A program made the position numbers and the translations under genes. Source: an uncultured Brachyspira sp. (GTDB lineage Bacteria > Spirochaetota > Brachyspiria > Brachyspirales > Brachyspiraceae). Taken from it: a stretch of DNA of 64,000 bases. Below the pieces are notes generated by a model. That model was not told the DNA's origin. It saw only the letters and a list, made by a program, of their open reading frames with translations, and did no database searches. Position 1 is the first letter of the stretch, and each line of letters begins with the position of its first letter. Shown here in pieces: positions 17,577-26,971 of this stretch. The stretch is taken from assembly GCF_949287625.1 (NCBI RefSeq), contig NZ_CASEGO010000003.1:10183-74182 (forward strand). Reading direction: 5' to 3'.

Positions 17577-17659
17577 GGAGAGTTCGTTCAATTGGTAGAG
17601 CAGCGGTCTTGAAAACCGCCGGGCTAACACCCATGTGGGTTCGAGTCCCACACTCTCCG
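17577..17659 (+). tRNA. tRNA-Ser (anticodon TGA)
   Basis: 83-nt class II tRNA. The acceptor stem GGAGAGT pairs with ACTCTCC and has a G discriminator. The anticodon stem GCGGT/ACCGC encloses CTTGAAA with anticodon TGA. A long variable arm (GGG and CCC stem) precedes a T arm with TTCGAGT. CCA is not encoded. Confidence 0.95.
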
Positions 17660-17692
17660 ATTTTACTAGTACGAACAGCTTCTTTATTATAG

Positions 17693-17765
17693 GGGGCTTT
17701 AGCTCATCAGGATAGAGCAATGGTTTCCTAAACCGTGTGGGCAGGTTCGAGTCCTGTAAGCCCCA
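17693..17765 (+). tRNA. tRNA-Arg (anticodon CCT)
   Basis: 73 nt. The acceptor GGGGCTT pairs with AAGCCCC, discriminator A. The anticodon stem ATGGT/ACCGT (one T-G pair) encloses TTCCTAA with anticodon CCT. The T arm contains GGTTCGAGTCC. It lies 33 nt after tRNA-Ser and is probably processed from the same transcript. CCA is not encoded. Confidence 0.95.
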
Positions 17766-17805
17766 AATTGTTTATCCTAATTCTTAATAAAAAAGATTTT
17801 CTAAA

Positions 17806-18357
17806 ATGACGTTCAGAGATTATATATCATATTTATTTAATATTAAAAAGCTAAAAAAAATTAAACTTCTAGTTTCAGATATAGACGGAGTTATGACTGA
17901 CGGAAGGCTTGTATTTGATGATAATGGGGTAGAAAGTAAGTTTTTTCATACTCAGGACGGAATGGGCATAGTGATGGCATTAAAATCTGGTATAAAAATA
18001 GCTGTTATTTCTGGCAGCAGTTCTAATGCTATAAAGACTAGATTTGATAAGTTTAGCCGTCATGGTTTCGAAGATTTGATACTTGGAAAAGAGGAGAAAA
18101 TGCCTGTTATTTTAACTTTAATTGAGAAATATGGTTTAAAAATAGAAGAGATAGCATATATAGGTGATGATTTGATAGATATTAAGGTTATGAAATATGT
18201 AGGTATGTCATTTGCTCCAAAAGATGCTGTAAATGAAGCTAAAAAGGCAGCAAATATAATCATTAATAAAAGAGGCGGATACGGTGCTGTGAGAGTTGTT
18301 ATAGATATGATTCTCAAAGCTAAAGGTATTTATAATGAAGTTATTAAACAGTTTTAG
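17806..18357 (+). CDS. kdsC: KdsC-like HAD phosphatase (3-deoxy-D-manno-octulosonate-8-phosphate phosphatase family)
   Basis: 183 aa, the length of KdsC. HAD motif I is LVSDIDGVMTDGRL (nucleophile and acid Asp), motif II AVISGSSS, a Lys in the GKEEKMP segment, and motif IV YIGDDLIDIKVM. This group removes phosphate from KDO-8-P or related nonulosonate phosphates for lipopolysaccharide-type sugars. The next genes, LptC-like and OstA-like, overlap in series, supporting a role in making and exporting outer-membrane glycolipid. Other HAD substrates cannot be excluded. Confidence 0.85.
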   Translation: MTFRDYISYLFNIKKLKKIKLLVSDIDGVMTDGRLVFDDNGVESKFFHTQDGMGIVMALKSGIKIAVISGSSSNAIKTRFDKFSRHGFEDLILGKEEKMPVILTLIEKYGLKIEEIAYIGDDLIDIKVMKYVGMSFAPKDAVNEAKKAANIIINKRGGYGAVRVVIDMILKAKGIYNEVIKQF

Positions 18358-18904
18358 TTTATATATTATTTTTATATTATTATGTGTTTCCTGCACAAAT
18401 TTTAAAGATCTTGGTAAAGAATTTGAACAGAAAAATGATTTTGTTCCTCCGCCTGATATGGAGTTTTACGGCTTTAGAAGAGAAAATTATGATACAAATT
18501 TTAAGCAGCTAGACTCTTTTGCGACTAATGCTAAATTTTACAATAAGAAAAAACTTATAGAACTTTATGAAAGCAGAACATATACATACGATTCTAATCA
18601 TACAGTAGCAGCAAGTATATCAGGCGAGTTTGTAAAAGTAAATCAAGATACTTTATATACAGAAATATATACTAATGTTATTGCCAAATCTTCAAATAAT
18701 ACAACACTTTATACAGAATATTTACAGTGGGATAATGATAAACAGAAGGTAAAAAGTCCAGTTTCTATACGTGTAGAGCAGGAAGATGGAAGCTGGCTTA
18801 CTGGAAGCAGTATGGAAGCGGATATGGGACTTGAACATATTACAATATATAATGAAGTTGATGAAGGCGATGCTATAGGAGTACCTGTTGCTGAAGAAAA
18901 ATAG
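18335..18904 (+). CDS. lptC: LptC-like lipoprotein
   Basis: 189 aa. Lipoprotein signal peptide with lipobox CVSC at Cys20, then about 165 residues that look all-beta (FYGFRRENYDTNF, HTVAASISGEFV, LYTEYLQWDNDKQKVKSP). The pattern of short beta-strand repeats and the motif around TEYLQWDNDKQ match LptC, which links the inner-membrane LPS transporter to LptA. It overlaps kdsC by 23 bp and the next gene by 17 bp. LptC is normally a single-pass membrane protein; a lipid anchor is a plausible variant here. Confidence 0.75.
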   Translation: MKLLNSFSLYIIFILLCVSCTNFKDLGKEFEQKNDFVPPPDMEFYGFRRENYDTNFKQLDSFATNAKFYNKKKLIELYESRTYTYDSNHTVAASISGEFVKVNQDTLYTEIYTNVIAKSSNNTTLYTEYLQWDNDKQKVKSPVSIRVEQEDGSWLTGSSMEADMGLEHITIYNEVDEGDAIGVPVAEEK

Positions 18905-20231
18905 ACTATTTTTAACTATTTTTATGCTGTTTTTATCAGTATTATATTTAAATGCTCAGTCAAGAAGAAGTGCAGATAAGTTTACATTTAATAATAAAAC
19001 AAAAGTCTTCCAATATACAGGCAATTCTAAAATGGAAGATTCATCAGCTATTATCACAAGTCATGTTATGACATTCTATCAGGAAACAGAGTTGGCAACA
19101 TTCAGCGGCAGTGTTAGGCTTTTGAGTAAAACAAACGGATCTGCAATAACAGGCGGATATGCAAGCTATAATGGAAAAACAAGATATGCTTATGTAAAAA
19201 ATAATCCTATATTAAGATCGCCTACAAATAATATGACAATAAGAAGTTCTTTTATGGAGCGTGATTTTAATACTCCTATAGCTAAGGCTATAAGTAATGT
19301 TCATTTAACACATATTGACAGAGAAAGCAAAAGAAAAACAGATGGTTATGCTGATAATTTGATTTATGATATGGATAAAGAAACAGCTGTATTAACTGGA
19401 AATCCTAGACTTTATCAAGGTTCTGATAGGCTTGAAGGTGAAATACTGGAATATAATGCCAAAACTGCTACGGCTAATGTTATGGGCAGAGGAAAAATAT
19501 ATGTTCTTCAGACTAATAATTATGTAAATACATCAGAAACAAATAAAAAAAAGAGTAATGTTAGTAATTATAACATTATAGTAGCCGACAGATTATTTTT
19601 GAATGAGTATGGCGGAAAGGATAATAATACACGTACTTTATACGCATATGGTAATGTTACAGCGTTTTTCTATGAAGAGAACATGATACTTAAAGGCGGA
19701 TATATTGAATATGAAATAGATAATGAGCATGTGTATATGTATGAAGATCCTTCTGTAAGAATTCCAGATAGGGGAATTATAGCTTTTGGAGAGTGGATAG
19801 AATATAAAAAAGATGCTGAGTTTAAAGATGTTATATTTCATAATGATGTTGTGATGGTTGATTATGATGCTAACTTATCATTGGAAGGTGATTTGCTGCA
19901 TTTAGATCCTGATACTAAGGTTGCAACAGTAAGCGGCAGTCCTAAGGCATATGTTGAAAATAGAAGTATTAGAATTACATCAGTTACTATGCAGATGTTT
20001 AATGATGAAGAAAAACTGCGTGCTAATGGAAATGTATATGTAGAAGGCAAAGATATGAACTCTCAAAGTGCTTGGGCTACTTACTTTGATAAGCAGAAAT
20101 ATTTAAGACTTTGGGGTGAAAATCCATACTTAAAGCAAAAGGAAAGTGTTGTAAGGGCAAGAGAGATAAAATATTATATAGATACTCAAAAGGTTGAGGC
20201 TATGGGTGTGAGCGGTGAAATACCTCAGTAA
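18888..20231 (+). CDS. LptA/OstA-like periplasmic LPS-export protein
   Basis: 447 aa, much longer than the roughly 180-aa E. coli LptA. A cleavable signal peptide ends around NAQSRRSAD. The rest is a series of OstA-type beta repeats, including FSGSVRLLSKTNGS, LTGNPRLYQGSDRLEG, DLLHLDPDTKVATVSGSP and KLRANGNVYVEG. These strands build a long lipid-carrying beta-jellyroll in LptA/LptD N-terminal domains. The extra length suggests several jellyroll units in one chain. It overlaps both neighbours, so the four genes form one operon with coupled translation. Confidence 0.8.
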   Translation: MLKKNRLFLTIFMLFLSVLYLNAQSRRSADKFTFNNKTKVFQYTGNSKMEDSSAIITSHVMTFYQETELATFSGSVRLLSKTNGSAITGGYASYNGKTRYAYVKNNPILRSPTNNMTIRSSFMERDFNTPIAKAISNVHLTHIDRESKRKTDGYADNLIYDMDKETAVLTGNPRLYQGSDRLEGEILEYNAKTATANVMGRGKIYVLQTNNYVNTSETNKKKSNVSNYNIIVADRLFLNEYGGKDNNTRTLYAYGNVTAFFYEENMILKGGYIEYEIDNEHVYMYEDPSVRIPDRGIIAFGEWIEYKKDAEFKDVIFHNDVVMVDYDANLSLEGDLLHLDPDTKVATVSGSPKAYVENRSIRITSVTMQMFNDEEKLRANGNVYVEGKDMNSQSAWATYFDKQKYLRLWGENPYLKQKESVVRAREIKYYIDTQKVEAMGVSGEIPQ

Positions 20232-21213
20232 TTTAGTCAATATTGTATATTTGTTTTTTATATTTTTATTTTTATTGCTATTTTTATCATGTCAAAATAG
20301 TACAGAGCCTCTTAATAAAGAAAAAACTTATACTGTGAACATAACTTATATAGAAGATGATGCATTAAACTCATTTTCTCCTAGAGATTTTCTTGATATT
20401 TTTGATGATGATCTTTCAAAACTCACATACGAAATTTTAGGCTATAATATAAAATATAATCTTAAAAATGGAATCACAGATGATGACTTTTATAGAGCTA
20501 ATAGAAAAGTTATAAATGATAATGCTGATATATTTAAAAGAGATTTTATAGATATAAAAAATATAAATTATCATAAATTAGAAAATGATATATTATACTC
20601 GCTTTCTAATGAAACTAGGGCTAATATAAAAAAATTATTCGGATATGAATACAGCACTCCTTTAAAAACAATAGCTAAAAATATAGCACCCTCATATGTA
20701 CAAAGCATACTTAATGTTTGGAATACACCTGTAAAAAATAGAAGTCAGTTATTAGACGGCAATAGGTTTATGCTCTATACGGCATTATATTGGAGAATAA
20801 TGGCAGGAGAGTTTAAAGATTCTTCTATAGTGATAGTAAATATGCCATTAACTGCCAATTATTTATCAATGAGTGCAAAGTCAATTGCAGACGGAGGTTT
20901 TGTAGACAGGCTTGTACTTGAAAATAATAATATAAAACCTTGTAAATCTATATCTATAATAAGTACATATACATTTCTCCAGTCTAATGCTGATTATGAA
21001 ACAATAAAAAAAATATTCTCTTATTATATAGTTCAGACTATGGCAATGATGTTTCCTAAATATGATGTCAGCGATGATAAACATTCTATAATGTCTGAAG
21101 TAAGCCGATTTGATTATGTTAATTGGTACAGCAATATAGTTAACTTTCAATTAAAAACTCCTTACAAAACAATTAAAGAGTATAGAGATAATATAAAAAA
21201 TATAGTTCCATAA
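20215..21213 (+). CDS. Lipoprotein of unknown function in the lpt cluster
   Basis: 332 aa starting at a GTG that lies 17 nt inside the end of the OstA-like gene. A hydrophobic stretch of Leu and Phe leads to a lipobox FLSC (Cys26). I recognise no family. The mature part is hydrophilic, mostly helical in appearance, and Asn/Lys/Tyr-rich. One segment, GNRFMLYTALYWRIMAGEF, recurs in no other protein here. Its place at the end of the kdsC-lptC-ostA run suggests an envelope role. A 252-bp gap without further genes follows. Confidence 0.6.
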   Translation: MKYLSNLVNIVYLFFIFLFLLLFLSCQNSTEPLNKEKTYTVNITYIEDDALNSFSPRDFLDIFDDDLSKLTYEILGYNIKYNLKNGITDDDFYRANRKVINDNADIFKRDFIDIKNINYHKLENDILYSLSNETRANIKKLFGYEYSTPLKTIAKNIAPSYVQSILNVWNTPVKNRSQLLDGNRFMLYTALYWRIMAGEFKDSSIVIVNMPLTANYLSMSAKSIADGGFVDRLVLENNNIKPCKSISIISTYTFLQSNADYETIKKIFSYYIVQTMAMMFPKYDVSDDKHSIMSEVSRFDYVNWYSNIVNFQLKTPYKTIKEYRDNIKNIVP

Positions 21214-21465
21214 AAAATAGTATGAATTAACTATAATAAAATAAACATTATCTCGAAAATGTCTATAAAAAACAATACACAATAATAAAAATGTCGGTTA
21301 TATTTGTATAAAATGTATGATTTTTGAGTGTGTCAATAAACATAATTATAAATTTGTTGTAAATTTATGTAAAAATAGTATTTACTTAGAAAAAATAAAA
21401 TAGTAGAATGTAAGCATAAACATTTTTTATAATTTGTCGATTTTTATTAGTGGGAGAAAATTACT

Positions 21466-22290
21466 ATGAAAAAAATATTTATTTACATTTTTATGGCAGC
21501 AAGTTTTTCAGTGGCGTATGGTTTTGATGAAGGTTTTATATGGGCATTAAAGGCTAACTTTAACGGCTCTGCTACAATGCCTTCAATAAGTGATGAAGAT
21601 TTGAGTAAAATCGGTGCTGGTTATATGAAAGGCGGAGTTGGATATACTATGGACGGAGAGGCTGAACTTGGTTATTTATTTGGTTCTCAAAAATGGTTCG
21701 GAGGATTGGATCCTGCTAAATTCAGCGGTATGAGTGTATTTGGCTCTATAGGTGTGGGAAGCGGATTTGCCGGACAGGTTTCAGGTGCAACATATGAAGG
21801 TGTTACAGCAAATGCTTATATTAATGTTTCTTATACACCTGTAATAAGTTTCGGAGTTGGTACTAAAGCTTATTTCTTAGACAGCAGATTGGCATTAGGA
21901 CTTCATATAGGAGGTAAATTGATAGCAGATGTATCACCTGAATATTTAGCTTACTTTGATATAGATATGCCTGGTTTCCCTGAAATAGGAGAGATAATAG
22001 TAACTGACTTTATGGTTAAAAATATGAATCCAGTAATGTTTAGTATAAAATTTATGCTAGAATACAATCAGCCTGTAAATGACAGAGTTGAAGTTATATT
22101 AGGTGCTTATACAAGATTTAATGTATATTCTCCAAAATATATTACTATGCCAGACAGTTTATTGAGTTTAATGAATTCTGCTTTAGAAAAAGAAGGAAAA
22201 CCTGCATTTAATACTACAACACCTTTAAAATCTTATTATATAAACTCATTAGATTTTGGTCTTACTTTAGGTTTAGCATTTAAAGGATAA
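21466..22290 (+). CDS. Predicted outer-membrane beta-barrel protein
   Basis: 274 aa with a signal peptide (cleavage near VAYGF). The mature chain is rich in Gly and aromatic residues in alternating patterns typical of barrel strands: FGSIGVGSGFAGQVS, YINVSYTPVISFGVGTKAYF, LALGLHIGGKLIADV, VEVILGAYTRFNVYS and the final SLDFGLTLGLAFKG. No named domain is recognised; Brachyspira encodes many surface barrels of this sort. A GGGAG ribosome binding site precedes the ATG, and the 252-bp upstream gap probably holds its promoter. The lipoprotein genes downstream may be co-transcribed (21-nt gap). Confidence 0.65.
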   Translation: MKKIFIYIFMAASFSVAYGFDEGFIWALKANFNGSATMPSISDEDLSKIGAGYMKGGVGYTMDGEAELGYLFGSQKWFGGLDPAKFSGMSVFGSIGVGSGFAGQVSGATYEGVTANAYINVSYTPVISFGVGTKAYFLDSRLALGLHIGGKLIADVSPEYLAYFDIDMPGFPEIGEIIVTDFMVKNMNPVMFSIKFMLEYNQPVNDRVEVILGAYTRFNVYSPKYITMPDSLLSLMNSALEKEGKPAFNTTTPLKSYYINSLDFGLTLGLAFKG

Positions 22291-22311
22291 TTATAAATTT
22301 AAGGAAATGAT

Positions 22312-24096
22312 ATGAAAAAGAGTTATTTATTGTTTTTATTGATTATATCTTTATTTATGATGTCTTGCGGTAACCATTTCTTTAATCCTAGATATTATTA
22401 TAACAAAAGTTCATCATCATCATCTTCTTCTTCAGACGGCTTAACTATTGAAGAAGCTGAGCCTCCTGCAGAAATACCTGTAGATGAAGATCCTTTTAAA
22501 ATTAATTCGGATTATAATAATCCTAATTACGGAGGATATGATGCTAGTAAATTTGATTCTTGGCTATTTAAAGCAAGTTTCAGAGATGATAAACTTCCTG
22601 TATATAATTTCTTTGATGATTCTTCAAGATCTTGGATAGCAGGCGGTGCAGATTGGAATAATGTAGCTGCTAGTTTTTATAAAGCAAATGATGGTGAGAA
22701 TCAGGCATCTGGTTATAGTATAAGTTCTATGAGTATATATAAATATGATAAAGATAATCCTCTTTATGATGATAATGGTTATTTACCCGGTAGAATGGAT
22801 AGATTCCGTTTCTATTCTATACAAGGTAAAGCAGTTATTATAGATCTTAAACAGTATTTGATAGCTGTAGATACTTATTCTAAGTTTGTATTTGCTTTCG
22901 GTGCTATAACAGGCACAGAAAAAGCTATAAATGGAGATTTAGTTCCTACCAAATTTGAGGCTATAGAATATTATGCAGATAAAAAACACTTCTATGAATA
23001 TGACCCTATAGGTTATGTTGATAGTACAGGTACTGTAATATTCTATCAGCATTATGAAACTGAATTTGTGGCAAACCCTACAGGATATTCTCCTAAACAG
23101 CATGGTTATGATAATTATGCAGAGCATAATAAATTAAAACCAGGTAAATCTCCTTATGTACCTCTAAATAGCAATACAGAAGCAAGCGAAGAGGATAGAA
23201 AAACATACGAAGAAGATATAAAAAATTATGTTAATGAATATAAATATCGTAACTATGTAGGTTATCAGAAATCTCCTACAGGTGAAAAAGACCAGATAGA
23301 TTTGGCATCATGGAAAAAAGCAGGATATTCAGGACTTAGCTTAACATTATATACTTATAAATTAACTGATGGAGGAAATACTTTAACAGTTACTACTAAA
23401 GAATTCAATAGTACTTCATCATCTAGTTCTAAGAAATATAAATTAAGTATGGTAAATACAGCATATAAGGCTACTTATATAAATGAAACTGATACATCAG
23501 ATACTTTGTCTGTATCTATAGTAAAAAATGATAACGGAGAGAATACTATATCTGTAAGCGGTACAGTATTAGATAAAAATTTCCAAGACTACGGACCTAT
23601 ATTTGTAGACAGAGCTAAAAATACTACATTTAAATATAATGGATCTTTTGATTTATCAGTATTTAGCACATTTGTTGACACTGGAGCTACTCATGCTACA
23701 ATTAGAGATTTGACCTTTATATTTAATGAAGATGGTACAGAGTTTACAATGACATATTATCGTAAACATATCTATCTGTTTGTTCCTGGTTCTGAAGAAT
23801 ATAAAGAGCAAAAATTTAGACTAGCCAGATTTGATTCTGATGCTGAAAATACTTGGACAGCTAAATATGAATGTACAACAGAAACAGGTACTTTAGGTAA
23901 TTATGTCAGAGTTGTATTTAGAAAAGGAGATTATAGTAGTACAACTAATCCTGGACCTGATGAGATAGGTGATATCATACGTATGAGTATGACATTGCAT
24001 CCTGTAGAAGGTGTTTGGGAAATACCTTTAATAGGAGAAATTCCAGATGACCCTACATCAAATTTGGGACTTGATTTAGTGGCTACTAGAGAGTAA
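22312..24096 (+). CDS. NPRYYY-family surface lipoprotein (paralogue 1)
   Basis: 594 aa. Lipoprotein signal peptide with lipobox MMSC, followed at once by GNHFFNPRYYYNKSS and a poly-Ser linker. The long mature part has a conserved N-terminal block (LIAVDTYSKFVFAFG, FYEYDPIGY) shared with two downstream genes. It then has beta-rich segments of the type DYGPIFVDRAKNTTFKYNG that recur in paralogue 2. I know no characterised homologue, so the function is unknown. A surface or periplasmic lipid-anchored location is inferred from the signal. A hairpin terminator follows. Confidence 0.75.
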   Translation: MKKSYLLFLLIISLFMMSCGNHFFNPRYYYNKSSSSSSSSSDGLTIEEAEPPAEIPVDEDPFKINSDYNNPNYGGYDASKFDSWLFKASFRDDKLPVYNFFDDSSRSWIAGGADWNNVAASFYKANDGENQASGYSISSMSIYKYDKDNPLYDDNGYLPGRMDRFRFYSIQGKAVIIDLKQYLIAVDTYSKFVFAFGAITGTEKAINGDLVPTKFEAIEYYADKKHFYEYDPIGYVDSTGTVIFYQHYETEFVANPTGYSPKQHGYDNYAEHNKLKPGKSPYVPLNSNTEASEEDRKTYEEDIKNYVNEYKYRNYVGYQKSPTGEKDQIDLASWKKAGYSGLSLTLYTYKLTDGGNTLTVTTKEFNSTSSSSSKKYKLSMVNTAYKATYINETDTSDTLSVSIVKNDNGENTISVSGTVLDKNFQDYGPIFVDRAKNTTFKYNGSFDLSVFSTFVDTGATHATIRDLTFIFNEDGTEFTMTYYRKHIYLFVPGSEEYKEQKFRLARFDSDAENTWTAKYECTTETGTLGNYVRVVFRKGDYSSTTNPGPDEIGDIIRMSMTLHPVEGVWEIPLIGEIPDDPTSNLGLDLVATRE

Positions 24097-24125
24097 ATTA
24101 CTAAGTTAGTATATTTATAAAAATT

Positions 24126-24162
24126 AAGCGGAGAGAATTAAAAAAACTCTCTCCGCTTTATA
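24126..24162 (+). terminator. Rho-independent terminator after paralogue 1
   Basis: AAGCGGAGAGA (24126-24136) pairs perfectly with TCTCTCCGCTT (24148-24158). Almost the same stem follows paralogue 2 at 26342. Confidence 0.85.
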
Positions 24163-24184
24163 ATTTTATATGGGGAGATTTTTT

Positions 24185-26320
24185 ATGAAAAAGAATTATT
24201 TCTTGTTATTATTGATAATATCTTTATTTATGATGTCATGCGGTAACCATTTCTTTAATCCTAGATATTATTATAACAAAAGTTCGTCAACTACTGAATT
24301 AGAAGAAGGAACTCCTGCCGATGTAGAGTTAGGAATATCAGAAGTTCCTGCTGACCAAGACCCATTTTTAAATGGTCAGTGGAATTCTATTGATTATGAA
24401 TTTGACGGAAATAAAATACTAGAATTTTTATTTGCTGCAAGTTTTGATAACAATAATGTACCTGTATACTCGTTCTTTAAAGATGGTACACAGTGGGAAG
24501 TATCGGATGCACTAACAGCGGAGAAAAAATATAATGCTAAAGACGGAGCTAATAAAGCACAGGGATATAGTATAAGCAGTGCTACTTTTTATAGATATGA
24601 TTATAAAAACCCATTGATTGCACCTGAAAATTCATATAACCAGTCTGACAGAATGAAAAGATTTGTATTCTATAGACTTGTGGGTAATGCAGTAATTGTT
24701 CCTTTAAATAACTATTTGATAGCAGTAGATACATACTCAAAATTGGTATTTGCCTATGGTAAAATAACCAAAACAGGAAGTACTATGGGACAGGCATACC
24801 CTACAGCTTTTGAGGCAGTAGAGCTTCATGGAGATAAAAGACCTTTCTATGAATATGACCCTATAGGTTTTATGTCTTATGATGCTTCCGCAGATTCTTT
24901 AAAATTAACTTTATATAGAGAATATCAGAATGAGATGGCTAGAGATGCTAATGCTTATTTTCCTCAGATACATGATGCAAGCAGAGAAATAGCAGGTTAT
25001 GTTGATGCCAATAGTGCAGGAAGATCTCCATACTATATGGTTAATCTTGCCGATATAGATCCTCAAACTATAATAGATCAGTTTAAAGGAAAAACTTATG
25101 GTATAAGAGACAGATTAACTTTATATACATATAAGTTTTCTGAAGATGGAAAAACTCTTACTGTAACAAAAGATCATTTTTATGATGGTTCTACTCAAAA
25201 TACTTATAGATGTACAGAAGAAGTTTTGGGGGCTACATCATTGAAATATGGAGAGCTAACTATAACAGGACTTGGTACTTATGATAAAATAAAAGACGGC
25301 ACTAGAGAATATATTCTTGATTATCAAGATAATGGTCCGGCATTTGTTGATAGAGTAGCAGGAAAAACATATAAAGCAAAAGATGGAACTTATGAATATA
25401 AGTTTAATTCTACAGGCACAAGTTTAGATTACTATGATAAAGATGGTTATGTAAGAACTTATACATTTGCCGAGCAGGATGCAAGCGATAGAGCAGTATA
25501 TAAAGAAACTACTTCAAGATATTGGGGGTTGAGATTGGCAGATGATGAAAGTGAAAATATAAAAGACGGTGTTCTTTATTGGTCTGGAAGTCCTTGGGCA
25601 TCTCCTGGAACAACACCTACTCAGGGAGTAACTTCAACACCTGGATATTATAAAGTTAATATTATATCAGGTGGTTTTGTAGATAATGTTAAAGGTAAAA
25701 CATATAAATATAGAGATTATTCTGAGTATAGAACAGATAGTCCTTTGCCAGTTGATTATGTTATAACAGGAAAAAGTTTAACATTATATATTTATGAGTT
25801 TACAGCTAATGGACAGACACTTAATATAACAGAACAAGTTTATGGAAAAAATACTACAACTACAAGTTATAATATAGTTTCTTCTTCAGATAAAGAGGCA
25901 GTATACGAAAATAATGGTGTTAAAGTTAATGTAAGTATAGTAAATGACAATAATCGTTTATATAGAGATGGAAAAGAGGTTGGAGATGTTTCATTTATAG
26001 ATCATGGTCCATTATTCCCAGATAGAGTAAGAGGAGCAGTATTTAAAAATGGTAAAACAGTTTATACATTTAGTGAAGATGGAACATCATTTACTTTAGA
26101 TTATGAAGATGGCGATAAGCACAATTTCAAATTGGCTCGTTTTGATAACCAAATTGAAAACAATAATACAGCTATATATCATGATTTAGATTATTGGACA
26201 CAGTTAACTCCTTATAAGAGAGCAAAACTTGTAAATGATAATACTATAGTATCTTCATTACTTGGAGGAAAGATAGATATGGTAGGAGATGCTGGAGATT
26301 ATAAGGCTTACAGACAATAA
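24185..26320 (+). CDS. NPRYYY-family surface lipoprotein (paralogue 2)
   Basis: 711 aa from the ATG that follows a GGGGAG ribosome binding site; an earlier ATG at 24170 lies across that site and is rejected. Signal peptide, lipobox MMSC and GNHFFNPRYYYNKSS are nearly identical to paralogue 1: 67 of 68 nt match between 22345-22412 and 24218-24285. The C-terminal half contains at least three related beta modules. Each has the order GKTYxxRD, YxFSEDGxxL, and DxGPxFVDRVxG. Examples are KGKTYGIRDRLTLYTYKF and KGKTYKYRDYSEY, with DYQDNGPAFVDRVAGK between them. Function unknown. Confidence 0.75.
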   Translation: MKKNYFLLLLIISLFMMSCGNHFFNPRYYYNKSSSTTELEEGTPADVELGISEVPADQDPFLNGQWNSIDYEFDGNKILEFLFAASFDNNNVPVYSFFKDGTQWEVSDALTAEKKYNAKDGANKAQGYSISSATFYRYDYKNPLIAPENSYNQSDRMKRFVFYRLVGNAVIVPLNNYLIAVDTYSKLVFAYGKITKTGSTMGQAYPTAFEAVELHGDKRPFYEYDPIGFMSYDASADSLKLTLYREYQNEMARDANAYFPQIHDASREIAGYVDANSAGRSPYYMVNLADIDPQTIIDQFKGKTYGIRDRLTLYTYKFSEDGKTLTVTKDHFYDGSTQNTYRCTEEVLGATSLKYGELTITGLGTYDKIKDGTREYILDYQDNGPAFVDRVAGKTYKAKDGTYEYKFNSTGTSLDYYDKDGYVRTYTFAEQDASDRAVYKETTSRYWGLRLADDESENIKDGVLYWSGSPWASPGTTPTQGVTSTPGYYKVNIISGGFVDNVKGKTYKYRDYSEYRTDSPLPVDYVITGKSLTLYIYEFTANGQTLNITEQVYGKNTTTTSYNIVSSSDKEAVYENNGVKVNVSIVNDNNRLYRDGKEVGDVSFIDHGPLFPDRVRGAVFKNGKTVYTFSEDGTSFTLDYEDGDKHNFKLARFDNQIENNNTAIYHDLDYWTQLTPYKRAKLVNDNTIVSSLLGGKIDMVGDAGDYKAYRQ

Positions 26321-26341
26321 TTAAAAAATTATATTGAAATT

Positions 26342-26374
26342 AAGCGGGGAGAATAAAACTCTCTCCGCTTTTTA
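26342..26374 (+). terminator. Rho-independent terminator after paralogue 2
   Basis: AAGCGGGGAGA (26342-26352) with TCTCTCCGCTT (26360-26370), one G-T pair, then TTTT. Homologous to the terminator at 24126. Confidence 0.88.
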
Positions 26375-26445
26375 TTAAAAATTACTATTTACAAAAATTA
26401 TATTTTTTATATAATATATACTATATAATGTTAGGATAAATAAAA

Positions 26446-26826
26446 ATGCTTAAAAAAATTATTTTATTATTTATATCTTTATTCATACTTTCATGTACTT
26501 CTTCTTTGGGAAGTTCTGGAATGAAGTTTAAAGATAGAGAGGGTGTTTATCAAAGTAATGATGAAAATATTATAATAACTGTTTCTAAGTATGATAAACA
26601 GAATCTTACTGTCAATATTTATAATGTTAATGGATTAGGTGTTATCAATGATACTTATGATATTACTCCTACAGTAACTACAGGAAATTTTACTCTTAAG
26701 TCTAAAATTAATACTTCTTATACTTATGTTATTAATTTCTATGGAAATAGCAGTTTAGCTTTTAGCGTTAGAGATGGTGTAAGCTACAAAATATCAGAGA
26801 CTGAATTAAAGAATTCAACTAAATAA
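26446..26826 (+). CDS. Small lipoprotein of unknown function
   Basis: 126 aa. Lipoprotein signal peptide with lipobox ILSC (Cys17). The mature roughly 109 residues form a small, apparently all-beta domain beginning GMKFKDREGVYQSNDENII. It lacks the NPRYYY motif of its neighbours, but it has the same kind of short beta module (a xREGVYQS... segment) and lies between two of them. A TTAGGATAAA ribosome binding site precedes the ATG. No family recognised. It has its own terminator, so is probably monocistronic. Confidence 0.65.
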   Translation: MLKKIILLFISLFILSCTSSLGSSGMKFKDREGVYQSNDENIIITVSKYDKQNLTVNIYNVNGLGVINDTYDITPTVTTGNFTLKSKINTSYTYVINFYGNSSLAFSVRDGVSYKISETELKNSTK

Positions 26827-26845
26827 AAATAATAATATTATATTT

Positions 26846-26889
26846 ATAGGCAGGGTAATAAAAAATATTTACTTTTGCCTATTTTTTTT
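26846..26889 (+). terminator. Rho-independent terminator
   Basis: ATAGGCA (26846-26852) pairs with TGCCTAT (26876-26882), followed by a run of eight T. The loop of about 23 nt is AT-rich and may fold further. Confidence 0.75.
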
Positions 26890-26971
26890 AAATAAATTTT
26901 ATATATTGTTTACTTAATTTATTTTATTAGTATAATTATATTCATAAAAACTATTTATGAGAACTTATACT

